Source of the DNA: Candidatus Equimonas enterica
GTDB lineage: Bacteria; Bacteroidota; Bacteroidia; Bacteroidales; Bacteroidaceae
NCBI GenBank assembly: GCA_018066225.1
Contig: JAGHRU010000117.1
Span: forward strand, 1-6,905
Direction: 5' to 3'
DNA length: 6,905 nt
Below, in pieces: positions 5,023 through 6,905 of this stretch. How positions within the stretch are numbered: position 1 is the first letter of the stretch; each line of letters begins with the position of its first letter. Both the position numbers and the translations under genes were made by a program. Below the pieces are notes generated by a model. The model ran no database searches. It worked only from the letters and a program-made list of their open reading frames with translations, and was not told where the DNA came from.

Positions 5023-6905
5023 ATGAGTCTCAATATCATCAATGCCAACCAGCCTTCTTGGCAGACCGTGACGGTCAAAACCCATGTTCCCCATGCACTC
5101 CACGCGCTTGACGAGATCGCCCACAACCTCTGGTGGACGTGGAACGAAGAAGGCATCAACCTCTTCGATAGCCTTGACCATCAACTTTGGCACGAGGTAC
5201 GCAAGAACCCTATCGCCATGCTCGCAAGCCTCAGCTACAAACGGCTCAAAGCGATGAGCGAAGACCCCGAAGTGATGCAACGCGTCGAGACGACCTACCG
5301 CCACTTCCGCGACTACATCGACACACCGCGACGCACAGACCGCCCCTCGGTGGCCTATTTCTGCATGGAGTATGGCCTCAACCGTATCCTCAAAATCTAC
5401 TCCGGTGGCCTTGGCATCCTGGCTGGTGACTACATCAAGGAGGCCTCGGACAGCAATGTCGATATGGTGGCTGTCGGCTTCCTCTATCGCTATGGCTACT
5501 TCTCGCAGTCGCTATCGACCGACGGCCAGCAGATAGCAGGCTACGAAACACAAGATTTCGAGAGACTCCCCATCGAAAAAGTCCTTGACGAAGGCGGCAG
5601 GCAAATCATCATCGACGTACCCTTCCCCGGCTATATCGTCCACGCCGCGCTATGGCGTGCCGCCGTAGGACGCGTGTCGCTCTATCTGCTCGACACCGAC
5701 TTGGAGAGCAACTCGGAATGGGACCGCAGCATCACCCACACCCTCTACGGCGGCGACTGGGAAAACCGCATGAAGCAGGAGTATCTGCTCGGCATAGGCG
5801 GTGTGCTTACGCTCCAACGCCTGGGACTACACCCGCAGGTCTATCACTGCAACGAAGGCCACGCCGCCTTCTGCAACGTGCAACGCTTGATGGACTATAC
5901 GGCCTCGGGATACTCCTTTGCCGAGGCATTGGAACTCGTACGCGCCAGTTCGCTCTACACCGTCCACACCCCAGTGCCTGCTGGCCACGACTACTTCGAT
6001 GCCGGCCTTCTGGACAAATACCTCCACGATGTGTCCCAGCGTCTCGGCATCACATGGGAAGAGTTCATCGGCCTCGGCCGTCAAAATCCTGCGGACACCA
6101 ATGAGCGTTTCTGCATGTCCACCTTCCTCTGCAAGACCTGTCAGGAGGTCAATGGCGTCAGTTGGCTGCACGGCAAAGTGAGTCAGCAGATGTTTAAGGG
6201 CATCTGGCCCGGCTACTTCCCCGACGAGACAGCACGCGAACACACCACCCTCTCCCACGACGAATACTATCAGCAATACAACGCCCACCCCGCCGAGAGC
6301 CATGTAAGTTACGTCACCAATGGCGTACACTACTCCACTTGGGCAGCCTCGGAATGGAAAGCCCTGCACCGCAAATACTTCGGCCAAGACTACCTCGACC
6401 ACCTCGCCGATACCCAGATGTGGCGCCACATCTATGACGTCCCCGACACAGAAATATGGCAGACGCGCGTGGCCCTGAAACAACGCCTCACCAAGTACAT
6501 CCGCAAGCGTTTCCGCGCCACATGGCTCAAGAACAACGGCGACCCGTCAAGCGTGGTCAATCTGCTGGAAAAAATCAACCCCGATGCACTGCTCATCGGT
6601 TTCGCCCGCCGCTTTGCCACCTACAAGCGTGCCCACCTGCTCTTCTCCGACCTCGACCGCCTCAACAAGATAGTCAATAACCCCGATTACCCCGTGCAGT
6701 TTCTCTTCGCAGGCAAGGCACATCCTGCTGATGGGGCAGGTCAAGGCCTCATCAAGATGATCTACGAGATTTCACAACGTCCTGAGTTTCTCGGCAAGAT
6801 TATCTTCCTCGAAGACTACGATATGGAACTCGCGCTGCGCCTCGTCTCGGGCGTGGATATCTGGATGAACCTCCCGACACGCCCGCTCGAAGCATCGGGC
6901 ACCAG
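5023..6905 (+). CDS. glgP: Alpha-glucan (glycogen) phosphorylase, GT35 short form with DUF3417 N-terminal region (partial, 3' end outside window)
   Basis: The frame is open for 627 codons to the window edge. The enzyme cleaves terminal alpha-1,4-glucose from glycogen with phosphate to give glucose-1-phosphate, using PLP. The N-terminus has the DUF3417-type motif AHNLWWTWN (33-41). Then follow YSGGLGILAGD (GGLG at 128-131), HCNEGHAAF (275-283), VHTPVPAGHD (314-323), VTNGVH (431-436), GFARRFATYKRA (526-537), FAGKAHPAD (562-570) and PLEASGT (621-627). These are the hallmarks of the TIGR02094-like phosphorylases of about 850 residues, shorter at the N-terminus than E. coli MalP/GlgP-type sequence alignments and lacking known allosteric segments. 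The window ends just before the segment expected to carry the PLP-binding lysine, so the last quarter, including this residue, is unseen. The ATG at 5023 gives MSLNIINANQPSWQTV, a usual start for this family. It pairs functionally with the upstream glycogen synthase. Confidence 0.93.
   Translation, partial: MSLNIINANQPSWQTVTVKTHVPHALHALDEIAHNLWWTWNEEGINLFDSLDHQLWHEVRKNPIAMLASLSYKRLKAMSEDPEVMQRVETTYRHFRDYIDTPRRTDRPSVAYFCMEYGLNRILKIYSGGLGILAGDYIKEASDSNVDMVAVGFLYRYGYFSQSLSTDGQQIAGYETQDFERLPIEKVLDEGGRQIIIDVPFPGYIVHAALWRAAVGRVSLYLLDTDLESNSEWDRSITHTLYGGDWENRMKQEYLLGIGGVLTLQRLGLHPQVYHCNEGHAAFCNVQRLMDYTASGYSFAEALELVRASSLYTVHTPVPAGHDYFDAGLLDKYLHDVSQRLGITWEEFIGLGRQNPADTNERFCMSTFLCKTCQEVNGVSWLHGKVSQQMFKGIWPGYFPDETAREHTTLSHDEYYQQYNAHPAESHVSYVTNGVHYSTWAASEWKALHRKYFGQDYLDHLADTQMWRHIYDVPDTEIWQTRVALKQRLTKYIRKRFRATWLKNNGDPSSVVNLLEKINPDALLIGFARRFATYKRAHLLFSDLDRLNKIVNNPDYPVQFLFAGKAHPADGAGQGLIKMIYEISQRPEFLGKIIFLEDYDMELALRLVSGVDIWMNLPTRPLEASGT

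Overview
The window looks like chromosomal DNA of a member of the Bacteroidota, most likely Bacteroidales and probably a Prevotella-like organism. The protein families point there: a BT_3928-type DoxX/MauE-like membrane protein, a duplicated DUF1599 protein, and a eukaryote-like GT3 glycogen synthase next to a short-form GT35 phosphorylase. Sequences matching the Bacteroidota -7 promoter element TAnnTTTG sit directly before two genes, and Shine-Dalgarno sequences are absent. The assignment is inferred from sequence character, not from a database search.

Layout. On the minus strand, positions 1593-1027 encode a 188-residue DUF1599 protein. It is followed 8 bp later by a DoxX/MauE-like membrane protein that runs off the left edge; the two form an apparent operon. 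A 150-bp divergent spacer separates them from a plus-strand WecA/MraY-family glycosyl-1-phosphate transferase (1744-2829). Its stop codon lies inside the end of a 200-bp element (2827-3026) bounded by 22-bp terminal inverted repeats (21 of 22 pair). The element is flanked by TA and has no coding capacity, so it looks like a MITE. Next come a promoter and a GT3 glycogen synthase (3149-4858), then a 164-bp spacer with five tandem 22-bp repeats, then an alpha-glucan phosphorylase (5023 to the right edge, cut just before its PLP-lysine region).

How the genes fit together. The synthase extends glycogen and the phosphorylase releases glucose-1-phosphate from it, so the right half is a glycogen storage and mobilisation pair. 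The WecA-like enzyme would load the first sugar phosphate onto undecaprenyl phosphate for a cell-surface glycan. The minus-strand pair is a conserved but poorly characterised Bacteroidales module.

The most notable non-coding signals are two. The first is the repeat array between synthase and phosphorylase: four units form ATTTTA-N8-TAAAAT-type dyads at exact 22-bp spacing, one with matched changes in both arms. The second is the MITE-like element placed exactly in a stop codon, where the reconstructed empty site still reads TAA. I saw no convincing new defence or biosynthetic system; the genes themselves belong to known families.
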